Below, in pieces: positions 24,943 to 44,755 of a DNA stretch of 64,000 bases. The number at the start of each line of letters is the position of its first letter. Within the stretch, counting starts at the first letter, position 1. The DNA comes from Amoebidium appalachense. Its lineage: Eukaryota > Ichthyosporea. The notes beneath the pieces were generated by a model that made no database searches, was not told the origin of the DNA, and saw only the letters and a program-made list of their open reading frames with translations. The translations under genes and the position numbers were made by a program. The stretch lies in NCBI GenBank assembly GCA_963693365.1, contig CAVNZM010000007.1, positions 9,176,001-9,240,000 on the forward strand, given 5' to 3'.

Positions 24943-25519
24943 AAAAACTTGAAACACGCACGCACGCACGCACGCACGTACACACACACACAAACATGTA
25001 TGCGCACACATGCACGCACGTACACACACACACACACGCACACTCCCTCTCTCTCTCTCTTTCTCTCACCCACCCACCCACCCACCCACATGTACACACG
25101 TACACGCACACACACAAACACATGTACGCTGCAAGAACTCCAAGTTCAACCACAGAAAAGCATACGAATGGAGATTCTGACGGCTTTACTTAACGGTTTC
25201 AACATTCATCTATATTCATTGCATTCACAACATTTTAGGCAGGCATGATGCCTTGCACTGCCAGTCAACTACTATACACCAAATAATACAGGCATTCGTC
25301 AAAGAATCGGATATGTGGCTCCTTCATGTGAAGTGCTGTAATCTCAGTAAGCAAACCCTAATCACAAACACCATTTTAGTTTAATTTCAGCACCGTATAA
25401 CCACCAACGAACCACCTACTCATACATGCATACAAACCCAAGAACCCCCCCCCCCCTCCCCTCCCCCCCCTCCCCTTCCCCCCCCCCCCCCCAAAAAAAT
25501 AAAACCAAAAACAAAAAGG
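23207..25519. other. Intergenic sequence with long CA repeat
   Basis: No gene recognised. It contains poly-C at 23400-23420, a C run at about 24128-24152, a CA repeat at 24225-24296, a C run at about 24460-24490, a G tract at 24678-24700, and a C33-A15 compound at about 24898-24947 followed by CA/CT repeats to 25120. The 91-codon Lys/Gly-rich frame at 24578-24853 is purine-rich low-complexity sequence. Confidence 0.5.
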
Positions 25520-33555
<8,036 letters not shown>

Positions 33556-33761
33556 TTTTGCGCACTAGACGGATACCTAAACGTGTACGAGGTGGCATTT
33601 TACACTAGCTATGCTATGAGGATGCATTTAAAAGGGACTCATTTCCTGGCTAGTAACATGAGACTCCTGCAGCGCTCACTTATACTGTGCACCCTACAAC
33701 TGCTGCAAATCTAGCCGTCGGATGACAGGCAACTCGGAGTGTATTGTTGCGCAAACTGTTG

Positions 33762-33801
33762 CTATAAATAGATTATTGGCATACAGATGGTCTATTTATA
33801 G
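33762..33801. promoter_or_regulatory. Divergent promoter with two interlocked TATA boxes
   Basis: CTATAAATAG (33762-33771) and its exact reverse complement CTATTTATAG (33792-33801) are centred 30 bp apart between the zinc-finger gene (ATG 33555, leftward) and the nitrobindin-like gene (ATG 34040, rightward). Each box would place its start site roughly on the other box, since TATA-to-start spacing is normally about 30 bp. An ATTGG motif lies between them. Which box serves which gene is inference. Confidence 0.5.
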
Positions 33802-34039
33802 CCCTCCTGTTTATATCATCCCCCGACCAAGCCTGCACGGCCGGTAGTCCGTGCCCGGAGTATTTTTTCCTAATGTTTTCCTGCTTGTTGTTATGCATAT
33901 GTCGTGTACCGTGTGGTGTGGATTTAATGACTACGCATTTCTTATAGAGGTCAAATTAGCAAAGCAGGTCTACTGCTTTATCAAATATCCAGTTCGTTTT
34001 ACTTTTTTTCGTTTGCATACGACGCCAGATCTAGACACC

Positions 34040-34722
34040 ATGGCAGCAAGAACAGTGATCCACGACCTGATGAAACCATATGCCTTTCTTCTGGGCACCT
34101 GGGTGGGCACCGGAGAGGGCTTCTATCCCACAATTTCGAGCTTCCTATACAGGGAAGAAATAACATTCACCAATAATCCACTAGGAAAACCTGTATTTTC
34201 ATACACACAGAAAACTTGGAACCAGGCAAATGGCCAACCCATGCATTCCGAAATGGGCTTCCTCCGTGCTCATCCTAACGGACAGGGCTGTGACTTCAGC
34301 ATTGTCCAGGTGAGCCTTCTCTCTGCTTCCTTAAACGTCTTTGTAACCCCTTCCCAAACCCCCCTCCCCTCAACCCCACCCACCCACACACACACACGCA
34401 CACCGTGGTTCCACATGGCCTTAGATGTGTCTGTCACTAGCACCAGTCTGATCTAGCACCAGTCTGATCCTTCTTGCAGGTAACGGGCATCACCGAAATC
34501 GAGCAAGGCAAACTTCTGGATGCACACACACTTGACCTCAAGAGCACGCACTTGGGACGTGGTGAGTCCGGAAAACACCCTTATGCAACGGGGGTGGAAA
34601 GGACGTTTAAGCTGCACGAGGACGGGTCACTGAGCTACACACTGCGTATGTCCACGGAAAACACACCACAAATGACGGACCATTTGAAGGCAATATTCCA
34701 GAAAAAGCAGGAGGCTAATTAG
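34040..34722 (+). CDS. Nitrobindin-like heme-binding beta-barrel protein (THAP4 C-terminal domain family; 2 exons, 170 aa)
   Basis: A stand-alone nitrobindin domain. Known members bind ferric heme in a ten-stranded beta-barrel and react with nitric oxide or peroxynitrite. Exons: 34040-34309 and 34480-34722, phase 0. Family features are FLLGTWVGTGEGFYPTI near the N-terminus, the GKPVFSYTQKTW strand, MHSEMGFLR, a GITEIEQGK strand, and a C-terminal TDHLKAI segment whose His sits where nitrobindins carry the proximal heme ligand (by memory of the family, not aligned). The start has an optimal context (CACCATGG). No THAP zinc finger precedes it, unlike vertebrate THAP4; this matches plant and bacterial nitrobindins. 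The intron carries a 16-bp tandem duplication near its acceptor (about 34436-34468). It shares a promoter region with the zinc-finger gene. Confidence 0.87.
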
Positions 34723-35698
34723 TGAAGTTTGGCTACTATGGTTGGCACATCAGTAGCAGACTGCACAGAGACATTTGTGAACACAGCCGGATACATTCTT
34801 TTTACTTTCCTCGGTATTCGACCGAATGGCTTTTCTAAACATGACTTGTTCATCATTCTACCATATTGTATCGCAATAGTTTACCTTGCTGATTTGTCCG
34901 CCTACTCAAATATGTGCAACGATGAGGAGCTTGTGTACCACGTCTATTAAATAAGGTGTTATGAAGGTTGTCAGTTAGCTTCAGAACCTCTGTGCAATAA
35001 CTTCTAGCTGAAGTTTAAAATAACCAATTAATACAATACTTACATAGTCTTTTTACGTGTAATGACGTCAAGGCCATTCTATGTAAAGTGTGAACGGAAG
35101 CATTTGTTAGGTTGGCGGGTGGGCAGGGTATGGGGGTGGTGGAGGAGGGGGGGGGGGGGAGGGGGGGGGGGGGTTGACAGGTGGGTGGGTGGGTGTTGGG
35201 GGTGGGGGTGGGGGGGGTATTGGTACCGTGAGCCAAGGTTGCCAGGGAGAAGGGAGGGTAGCCCATGGCCACCAGTGACTGTGTGTATGGGAACGGGGCG
35301 GGGTTGGTGGTGGTGGTGGTTGGGGGGGGGGGGGGGAGGGGCCACACCTGTGCTACGGTTACCCGAGGGAGTCAACAAGGCCAGCCGAACTCGAAGGGGG
35401 AAGGGTGAGGGGTTACCACCGAGTCGGTGTGTGCTATGTTAACATTACGTTCTACTGCCCCCCTCCTCCCCCCCCCCCCCCCCTTTCCCCCCTCCCCCCC
35501 TTCCCCTTTCTCCTTGGCCTTTGACACTGCAGTAGCACGATCTGTTTTGAGAACACACACCCACCCACACACACGGTGGCATGCAAAAACGCACAAACAG
35601 ACAACCACACGGCACGCATACATGTACACACACAGTTACACATCGTGTTACCGTGGCACACAAACACCCACGTACGTACGTACGTGCGCGGGCGCGGG

Positions 35699-35740
<42 letters not shown>

Positions 35741-35793
35741 AACACGCACACACACACACACAAACACACATACACACATACACACACAGGCAA

Positions 35794-35851
<58 letters not shown>

Positions 35852-36938
35852 ACGCAATAAAACTCAAAGCCAAGTGTCCCCCCCTCCCCCCCCTCTCCCC
35901 CTGGCTCCGTTTTCGATAAAACAAACAAAACAAATTTGCACAAGGCAAAATAAAACAAGTGTTTGTTTTCAACCTTATTAACAGGACTTTTTCAATACCA
36001 GAGTAAGAAAATGGCGCTGTTCTGAGCAGTCTTCGGCCTCGAGCGGTGTCTTTGCAAACACGGTCAACGTTTTTATTTGTTTGTCGTTCGCCCGTTTTAT
36101 GGTGTTTACAGTGTTTGCGCAAACCATGTAACGTTTTGTCAATGACGTCTATCTGTTTTGAATCCCCCTAGAGCTGAAACGTAAGCATTCTTTGTGCATG
36201 CCCAGATCTAGACGGCGGACGCGAATGATTTTATCGCTATCTCATGGGTAAGATACAACCTCCGTATCTACCATTTTAGCGGCGAGAAGCCGAGAGCCAC
36301 ATTTCTCAGATGTGGCTCACCAATCAGGAAGAGTTATCATATTGCCGATGTCGACGCGTACGAGAACACATGACTGTATGAGTTCGCAGCAAAGTTTCAA
36401 GCAAAGCGCCAAAACGGCTGCGTGATAATTGTTAACAAATGACGTCACGCCCGCGATTGAATGACAGTTTCGATAACTTATAATAATAGCCGGCGCCAGG
36501 GCAATTTGGAGTCCTCGATCGGATCGACCTCGATCGTGTCTAAAATGGTAGATGCGGACCTTGGTTTAAAAAGAAGAATACTACAAAGCATCGTGACACA
36601 ATTACCTTAATTAATGCATGTTACACATATCCCGGACTACAGTCGCACTGTCGACTCTGGCCGACCGTGGTCCGCCGCCAGACACGGCGTGCTTTTAACC
36701 ATCACCCTAGAGTGCATTCTTGGTGCATGCACATTAGTAAGTGAAATGTTTCATAACACAGATATAGGAGCGAGATATTAGAAACATCTCTTCACAGCAC
36801 TCGGGTGATCTTCACTTGGGTAGATCAAAAAGAAGAAAAAATAATGCACTAAGCTTTCGAATATCACATTAGACGAGACTTCACTTTCACTTCGATCTCT
36901 TAGCTGTCACGTCAACTTTTTTTTCCCGATTCTTCACC
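34723..36938. other. Intergenic sequence with G/T-rich and CA repeats
   Basis: No gene recognised. G/GT-rich tracts lie at about 35120-35340, C-rich at 35458-35505, CA repeats at about 35705-35735 and 35795-35855, and a purine/pyrimidine alternating ACGTACGTACGTACG stretch near 35671-35685. A CRE-like TGACGTCA stands near 36443. Confidence 0.5.
36261..36558. mobile_element. MITE-like element bounded by 19-bp inverted repeats
   Basis: Arms at 36261-36279 and 36540-36558 are inverted copies of CTAAAATGGTAGATRCGGA with one mismatch, about 300 bp apart. The interior has no coding frame and includes a perfect 9-bp stem (GAGCCACAT, 36294-36302, with ATGTGGCTC, 36310-36318). No clear target duplication is seen, so a promoter palindrome is an alternative. 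Confidence 0.4.
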
Positions 36939-37952
36939 ATGGCAGGTATATAATAAAGACTTTCGTTTCTTCTTTTTGTGGTTGGAGGGAGTCCCATTCA
37001 GGGGAACGTAACTGCAGCGTGTGTGTGGTGTGGCCTGGTGTATTCCTACTGCTGTGAGAGTGTGGGGGCATCTCTCTTCGCGGAGTTTCTCGCTTGAGAA
37101 GTGGTTTCTTCAACGCCGGCGCCTGGTGGTTGTAACCTAGTGGTCCACTGCAACCTATATATGGTAACTTCTACACGCTGTCTACGCTTCTACGCGACCT
37201 ATTGGCGGTGGGCTGCTGCAACTTCTTCAGCTACTTCTGCGCTGCGTGAGTGGAGCCTCAGGGGCGGCTACTTGGTCGTCGGGGAGCTTTCAAAGTGACT
37301 GCCAGTCCTTAGCCTCCAGTCGAATGGCAATGACCGGGTTTGCTTGCAAGCATTCTGTAATAATTGTGTTTTTCTGTGTGTCCTGCCACAACTAGGCCAC
37401 CTTATCAGAGAGCTAGATGCAGTTTCTCCGGAACGGTTATCTAGGGGCCGGGCTCGTTGAGATTGTTTTTTAGCTCAGATTTGGTCTGCATTGCTCTTTT
37501 AGAGGCCGACTTGCTTGCTGTGCCTCGAAAGGTTTTGAGGGGCGATTGTTGGGAAGGAGCAGTAATGATGTCATCTTGCGGAGTGTGGTCTGGTCAACAT
37601 CGATGCATATGACTAGTTGGAGCAAACTAGTTTCACGCATACACGTACACTTAGGGTTTTGCCCGCTGGTGTCCTTTGTCACTTGTCGCTTTATTTTTAT
37701 TTCGTAGCTTTGGCTTTTTCAAATCTATTGGTGGTTATGTAGCCTGTGGCTGCACGTTGCCTTCATCAACGGATCAATAAACCCGAGTCAAAAGAAACTA
37801 AATTGTTAACCAGGAGCATCAAACAATCATATTAAAATTTTGCATGCATAGATATCCATTCATTACAATTAAATTTCGTATGTAGGTGGGGGGTTTACAC
37901 ACTTTTTATTGATCAGGTGCACATTGAGATAACTTCTGTAAATTACGCCCGG

Positions 37953-37958
37953 TATATA
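37953..37958 (+). promoter_or_regulatory. Candidate TATA box of the PI-kinase-like gene
   Basis: TATATA in a GC-rich setting, 48 bp before the proposed start codon at 38006. Confidence 0.4.
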
Positions 37959-38005
37959 GGCCATCGGCCGTTGGGCCACGTGCACAACGTTTGCAAGTGG
38001 CCGCA

Positions 38006-40349
38006 ATGCACGGCGGATCCACCAAGAGTTGCACAAATACAGGTAAAAATTATACCATTCATATGATAAACAAAGAAGTTCTATATCTTTCTGCGTTTAT
38101 TATAATAGTTTATCTCTATCTCCTGCTTTTAGAGACAGAGGCCGTGCAGTACACTGTGGAGTGTGCACCACATTCCTTACTCACGACCGCTGATCTGATC
38201 CTGCTCTAAACCAATCAAATCCTGAGTACTCGCATGCCAACGTATTTTATCACGATTCAGGTATCAAGGACATAGCTATAAAAAGGCCATGTAACGCTCT
38301 GAGCCGCAGTTCAAACTGGGGTGAAAAAACTGTGTATTCATACTGTGGTGTTGGATATTCTCATCAGCCGAGTTTGACATAGGTAAGCTGGGTCGTGTCT
38401 GTTTACATATGGCTGGTTTGTCATAATAGATGACTGTTTTGTGCCAGCATGTTACCGCTCCGTAATTCCAATGTGAATGAGTCGTGGGAGCCATTGGGTG
38501 GTAGGTACTATTACTCAAGAATGTCTATCATCAAAAGATTGTTCGTGTGTGAACAAGTTACTGACACAGCCACAAAGCACACACATCGGACTAACTTGGA
38601 GTATGTACTGTATTTGAACTGTTCAGGATCTTGCCAGCCTTCTGCTGCATCACTCTGTGCAATAGTATTAACTCACAGGATGACTTGGACGCAACCTGAA
38701 TACTATTCAGGCACAGGCACATAACAGTTGTTCTCCTGCAACAAATTACCCATATGACAACAAATTGCTAATAACAAGGTCGTTTTCTTTTCCTTCAGGC
38801 AAACGAATGTTTCAGTGCATCCATCTGCTAAGTTGCTTGCTAACTTTATAGCCTCTCTGCATGGCATGCTCAAGTGTCAGAACTAACATCACTTCTTATC
38901 TCAACAGGACCTTTTGGCAGCGTTACCCCACCAGAAACCACCGTGACACCCACGCCTTCTTTCAAACCACCACGCACCATGGCTTCCACACCAACCATCG
39001 CACCTACCACTGTTCCGCCCGGCACAGCTAAGAATGAGGGACATGGCCCGCGCAAGGTTGTTCAAGCAGTGTCTGCCGGCCTGGCCTCAGCAGGTAAAGG
39101 CCTGCAGGCTGCAGCAGGCAGAGTGGTGAGTCCCATGCTCAGCCGGAGTGCCTCGGGGGTCGATGAGAATGCAAGGGAGCCAGTTCCTGCCCAAACCAGC
39201 CCCCAGGACTCGGGTGCGGAGGATCCAGACACCAGGTACCCCTCCACCCCTTACTGGTCAAGGCAGGTGACCATCTCCCCTTCCCCCCTCCCCCCTCCCC
39301 CCCCCCCCCCCCCCCTCCCCCCTTCCCTCCCTTTCCCTTTACCACCCCCCTTCCCTCAAGTGTGTTCGTGCCACGCGCTTTGTAGACAGTCAAGTGTGTG
39401 TGCTCGTGCGGCCCACGTTTCCCCCCCCTCATGCCTACCATTCCCCTCCCTCTATTATGAATCTTTCACATTGGCCTTCCCTCACATCGTCCCCCTCCCC
39501 CCTCCCCCCCCCCCCCCCCCAGGGGCCCTTCCCCTACCCCCCGACGGTAAGAGAGAAGGGGGTGGGGGGGGGGGTACCCAAGCCCACACCCCCAGGATCT
39601 CCACAGACATGAGCGAACATACAAAAGAAGGAGAGAAGTTCCGGTGAGAACAAGTTGGTGCGCACAACATTACCCTATTCGTCGGATGTTGCTATTATTC
39701 CTTTTGAGGCACAACGTTTGGATCATCCTCCCTGCGCTGTTCTAAAACCTCTGCATTCTATTGACCATGTTCTTTGTTTTCTTCTCTGTTTGCGCTGGGC
39801 TGCATCCAACTAAATTCTGACCTCCCCCCCCCCCCCCCTCCCCTCCCCTTCTGCCACTCTCCTCCTTTCACTTCCTCCCCGCCTCCTCCCCCCCAACCAT
39901 CACCACAACGTGCTCCTCTACACACCTACCCACACAAAGCTCCAACGAGGGCCCTAAAGAGAAGGTGCAGACCAAAACGAGCATCGGCAAGAAAGTGATA
40001 GATGCTCCCGTGGCAGTCAAGACGGCAGTCCTCAAGAAACTGGGCATGGGCCAATACAAAGCGTCACAAAAGTGGGTGCACCAATCACATGCTGGTTGTT
40101 GAATATGTGGGTGTGTGTCTGGTTGGGGGGGGGGGGGGGGGGAGGAGGTGGGGGAGGGTTTTGTGTGTGTGTGTGTGTGTGTGTGTGAGGGTGCCTGTGC
40201 GGGTGTGGGTTGTGAAGGAGTGGCTGGCGCGGTGTAGCGAATGGGATTGATCGGAGGAATGCGTTGCTGGGTTATTGGTATGGTGTTTGTGGGGGTTGGT
40301 GTAGCACGCCATAGGTAGGAAAGGGGGAAAGAAAGAACGAAAAGACGAG

Positions 40350-40400
<51 letters not shown>

Positions 40401-40502
40401 AAGGCCTCTTGCTAGCCAATTTGTTTTCTTCGATGCATCGAGTTAACTGTTCGCTTGTCTAAGCAAAGCCCATATTTGAGTAGCTCATTTTTTTCCGCTA
40501 CA

Positions 40503-40550
<48 letters not shown>

Positions 40551-41806
40551 AAAAAAAAAAATAGAAAAAAGATTTTATAAGGCCTTTAGCCCAAGCATGC
40601 ATCCTCCGCACCTTTTCGGCCCCCTACGCTTCAGCGTATGTGTGTGTTTATGAGCCGATTGCTGACATGTGATTTTGTGGCCGCAGGGGTGTGGAGGAGG
40701 TTGCCGAGGTCAGTGCGGAGCAGAAGATGTTTGAGACGTTCTCGGTGTGGCTGCAGGCCCAGAAGCTCAAAGACATCAAGACACTCCCCGTCACCCTGGA
40801 CGTCCCTCCTGGTAGAGTTCTCCCTCCCCCTCCCCTCCCTCCCCCCCCCCCCCCTCCCCCCCCTCCCTCCCCCCCCCCCCCCCCCCCCCCCCCCCAAACA
40901 CACACACACATCATCTTGCACACACATGAACACGCATGCACACACACACACACACTTGTTTCGACCCGGTGCCATTCTCACAGCTTCCCACGTTGGTTCC
41001 TACTCTTCTCTTTCTTCGTGTATTCTAAATCACTGAAAGAAAACTACACGCGTCGCTCGCATATAAATACTGCTCATCCTCCCTCCCCCCCCCCCCTTCC
41101 TGCCCCGGCCCCCACCGCCCAAGCATGCAAGCACACATGCGTGAGCGCACATGCACGCGCACACAAATATACACCGAATGTACTCGCCCCCCCCTCCCCC
41201 AACACACACACACACACACACACCACACCCTTTTCTAGCCTTCCCCCACACACAATATAATTCTGCACCCTTTTCTAACCTCACCCTTCCCCCGCCCCCC
41301 TCCCCCCCCTCCGCCCAACGCACACACACACACACACACACACGATGCCCCGCAGGGTTCAAGGTTCCCGCCTGGGACAATCCGGACGGTGACGAGGTCA
41401 AGCAGGTGAATGTGCTGAAGCGCTTCAACTCGCGCAAGCTGCCACACCTGCTTGAGTTTGTGAATCTTGCCGGGGAGTGCAAGAAGTACATCTACAAGCA
41501 GGATGACGACATCAGCATGGACGCGTGCGTGCTCAAGATGATGGGGTTTGCCAACAAGATCTGGGAGGAGAAGGGTTTGAGGCCACGCATCCACACGTAC
41601 AAGGTCATTGCGTGCAGTGACATGACTGGCTTCTGCGAGGTCGTGCCGGGTACGTGTTTTTTTTTGGGGGGGGGGGGGGGGGGGAGAGGGGGGGGCGGGG
41701 GTAGGGGGGGGGGGGGGGAGGGGGGATGTGGGGAGAGATGGGAGGTTCAGGTTGGGTTAGAATGATATGGGAATGAGGAGACGGGGCGAGAGGAGGAAGG
41801 AAGGAA

Positions 41807-41838
<32 letters not shown>

Positions 41839-42278
41839 GACGGTGAATTCAGGTTTTTGGTAGAGGGAATGGACAGTCAATAGAAGTGCTCGATGGATGT
41901 TAACATTACGCGGGTGGGCGAGCGGGTGACCGAGGAGAGGGGAGGAAGGGGGGGGGAGGGAGGGGGGAAGGGGGAGGGGGCAAACGGGGAAGAGGGGGTA
42001 ACGAATAAAGAGATTTTTTATTTGTCTGCACTCTGTTGCATCCATATATACTTGCAACACATCCGGCTACCGAAATACTCTTGGGCATGACGAGATCCTC
42101 CATTCCACCACATTCACTGGGCATACAATACTTGGCGCATAGCTATACACACACAAGTGGGACAGACAGGGCGGCGCGGCGCGGAGCCGCGGGGGGGGGG
42201 GGGGGGGGGGGTGGGGGGAGAGAGAGAGAGAGGGAGGTTCTGGCAGAGACCGCTTACACGATGTCTGTGCACACACAG

Positions 42279-42309
<31 letters not shown>

Positions 42310-43616
42310 TCCACACACACACATCCACAAACACCCCCTTAATGGTGTACATCTCCTACCCCCCCCCCCCCAAAACCTGCCCCCGTTCTCCCCCCCCCCC
42401 CCCCCCCCCCCCCCCTCCCCGCCCTCTCACCTTTCCCCACCCACCTACCCACTTCCCTCATCACCACCACCACCAAAACCACCACCACTTTTTTTTTTTT
42501 TTTTTTTTCCCTCCAAATTCACAGGCGAGACGATGCTCAAGCTGCACGCCAAAGAAATGGACGAAGTTCTAGGGATGGACATGGACAAGTGGCAAGCATT
42601 CCTCAACAGTATCATTGCCGTGGCCGTGCTCACGTGTGCCTTTGATATTACCGACCGCCACCACAACAACGTCATGCTTAGCCCCGACGGTAAGCTCGTG
42701 CTGATCGATCTGAGCGCGAGCCTTGGGTATAAGGCGCCCTTGGATAAGAACCTCAAGATGAACCCCGTGTACCTGCCTGACCGCATCAGGAAGGTGGGTG
42801 CACATGTGATCACTATGCCCCTCACATTTCCATTTCCCGGTCCCATTTCCATTTCACCCCGCACATTTCCAGTTCCCCGTCAGATTTCCGCTATGTGCAT
42901 ACACGTGGTGCTGCGGGCAAAAGCTGAAATAGGTGACTCACAAGAATGATTAATATTGAGAAGGCAAGCGCCGGGGGGATGGGGGGGGATGGGGGGAACC
43001 TTCTTGTTGCTTGGTTAGCTGCGTTGTGAGCACGACGTCTGGTGAATACGAGGTAGGGAAAAGGTGTAGAGAAAGGAGTCGGTGATTTTGTTTCTGTTTT
43101 TTTTGCCCCGTGGGGGGGGGGAGGGGGGGGGGGGGGAGGGTGGAGGGGTTTGGGGAAGGAGCGTTGGGGGGGGGGGGGGGGGGGGGGGAATGTTCTGAGG
43201 ATTTTAAGGTGGGTAAGGGGGCTTATGAGATGACCAATCACGATAATCGTCAATTAGATTTAAATAACCGCTGTGATTGGTTACAGACTGGGTTTAAGAT
43301 CCGCGACAAGGCCAACACATCGGACCTGCAGCACGAAGTGGCCGAGTCGTTCAAGACGAGACGCTGGAGCGACATTGAAGAATACATGATGACGGGATAC
43401 TACGCACTGTACAACGACCGGCGCCTGGAGAAAATTCTCGAGGATGTAAATTACAAAATGCCGAAACCCCACGTGTTTTTGGGGTTCTTGAGGGATCGCA
43501 AGCACTTGCCGCAGTTTAAGGAGACACTGAGGAATGATATTGTTGAGACGATGGACAACAATGCGACGGTGAATAAGATGGTGGCGGCTATATGCTCGGT
43601 GGTACCCATGAACTAA
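38006..43616 (+). CDS. Divergent phosphatidylinositol 3-/4-kinase-like protein (about 8 exons)
   Basis: Predicted lipid kinase of the PI3K/PI4K fold. Confident exons: 40687-40811, 41356-41649, 42525-42793, 43287-43616, all phase-consistent. Upstream: 38006-38042 (ATG), 38908-39266 (or an earlier donor at 39236 or 39094), possibly 39523-39546 or 39607-39643, then 39940-40071; joins between 39094 and 39940 are uncertain. Kinase signatures are KKYIYKQDDDISMD (in place of the family's K-x-GDDLRQD), TYKVIACSDMTGFCEVVP (hinge), the catalytic loop DITDRHHNNVML with DRH and N, and VLIDLSASLG in place of HIDFGHxLG, keeping the metal-binding Asp. The N-terminus is Pro/Thr/Ala-rich and short. No C2, helical or Ras-binding domain is seen, so it is not class I PI3K or Vps34. 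It may be an orphan or protist-specific branch. Confidence 0.78.
40350..40402 (+). repeat. C41-A12 compound homopolymer
   Basis: Forty-one C residues followed by a run of A, in an intron of the PI-kinase-like gene. A second compound of the same type (C then A) lies at about 40507-40561. Confidence 0.95.
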
Positions 43617-44155
43617 TTTTATCGATGGCGGATCGGTTGCAGCGATATTTTAGATGCGATTGGCGCTCTGGAGGGAATTGCTATTCGTCCCCATGCATAT
43701 TATGATATGAAGCGCTTTAACGTTGCTAAACTGATATTGATAAACAAAGATGACATGTGCACGACGGAAGCATAGAAGGGTGAGATTCTGTTTTGATGTG
43801 ATTGTGATATTTAAGCAAGATTGGTAATCGTAAACATAGAAGCTAGCCCTGGGCGTGCACCCATGTAGGTGTCATAAGCTCGCAGGTGAGTATACTAAGC
43901 ACCACAAGGCAGAAATGATATCTCTCTCTCGTTCTCTCTCTTTTATTTGCATATAGAAGAGGCACATGTATCGTTGAATCAGGTACAGTGTCCTTTTTCA
44001 TCGTATAATAGAGAAACCGAATGCCATACACTGAAATGACGAAAAAAATTAATACTATGGCATAAACAATGATGTTGGACATATCTTGATAAAGCAGATC
44101 ACTGCCATACAAATAATAATTCAAATTGAATAAATTTCCTGGTCGGGTGTACTTC

Positions 44156-44186
<31 letters not shown>

Positions 44187-44663
44187 AAAAAAAAAAAGAA
44201 AGAAAAAAACTCAACGGAAAATTTTGCACCTGCGCGAGTAGCACCTTAGAATTGACCGCCCCCTCCTTTCCCCCTATGTATCTCCTTCACCGGCCTGACC
44301 TCTGGGCCCAGCGCTAGACAGTGACCGGTACCCTGTACGCACATACCGGGGGGCGGGGGGGGGGGGGGGGGGGGGGGGAAGGGGGGGGACAACTTTGTGT
44401 GCGCGTTATTTGTGTTTCATGATGCAAGCACGTGTGTGGGCCAGAGGGGCGGAAATGTCCCGCAGGTGGTCTTCGAGGAAATTATGAAAGGCGGTCGCGA
44501 GGGGACGGGGAGGAGACAGCGAGTGAGACAGTTAGTGGACGGCACTGAGTATGCCTGTTGTGTACACTGTGTTGGTGTAATCCTTGTTAGTCCCGTGAGA
44601 GAACCGTTGGGTGGGTTCGTGGTGATGGTGGTGGTGGTGTGTGCGTGTGTGTGCCTGTGCGTG

Positions 44664-44709
<46 letters not shown>

Positions 44710-44710
44710 C

Positions 44711-44755
<45 letters not shown>

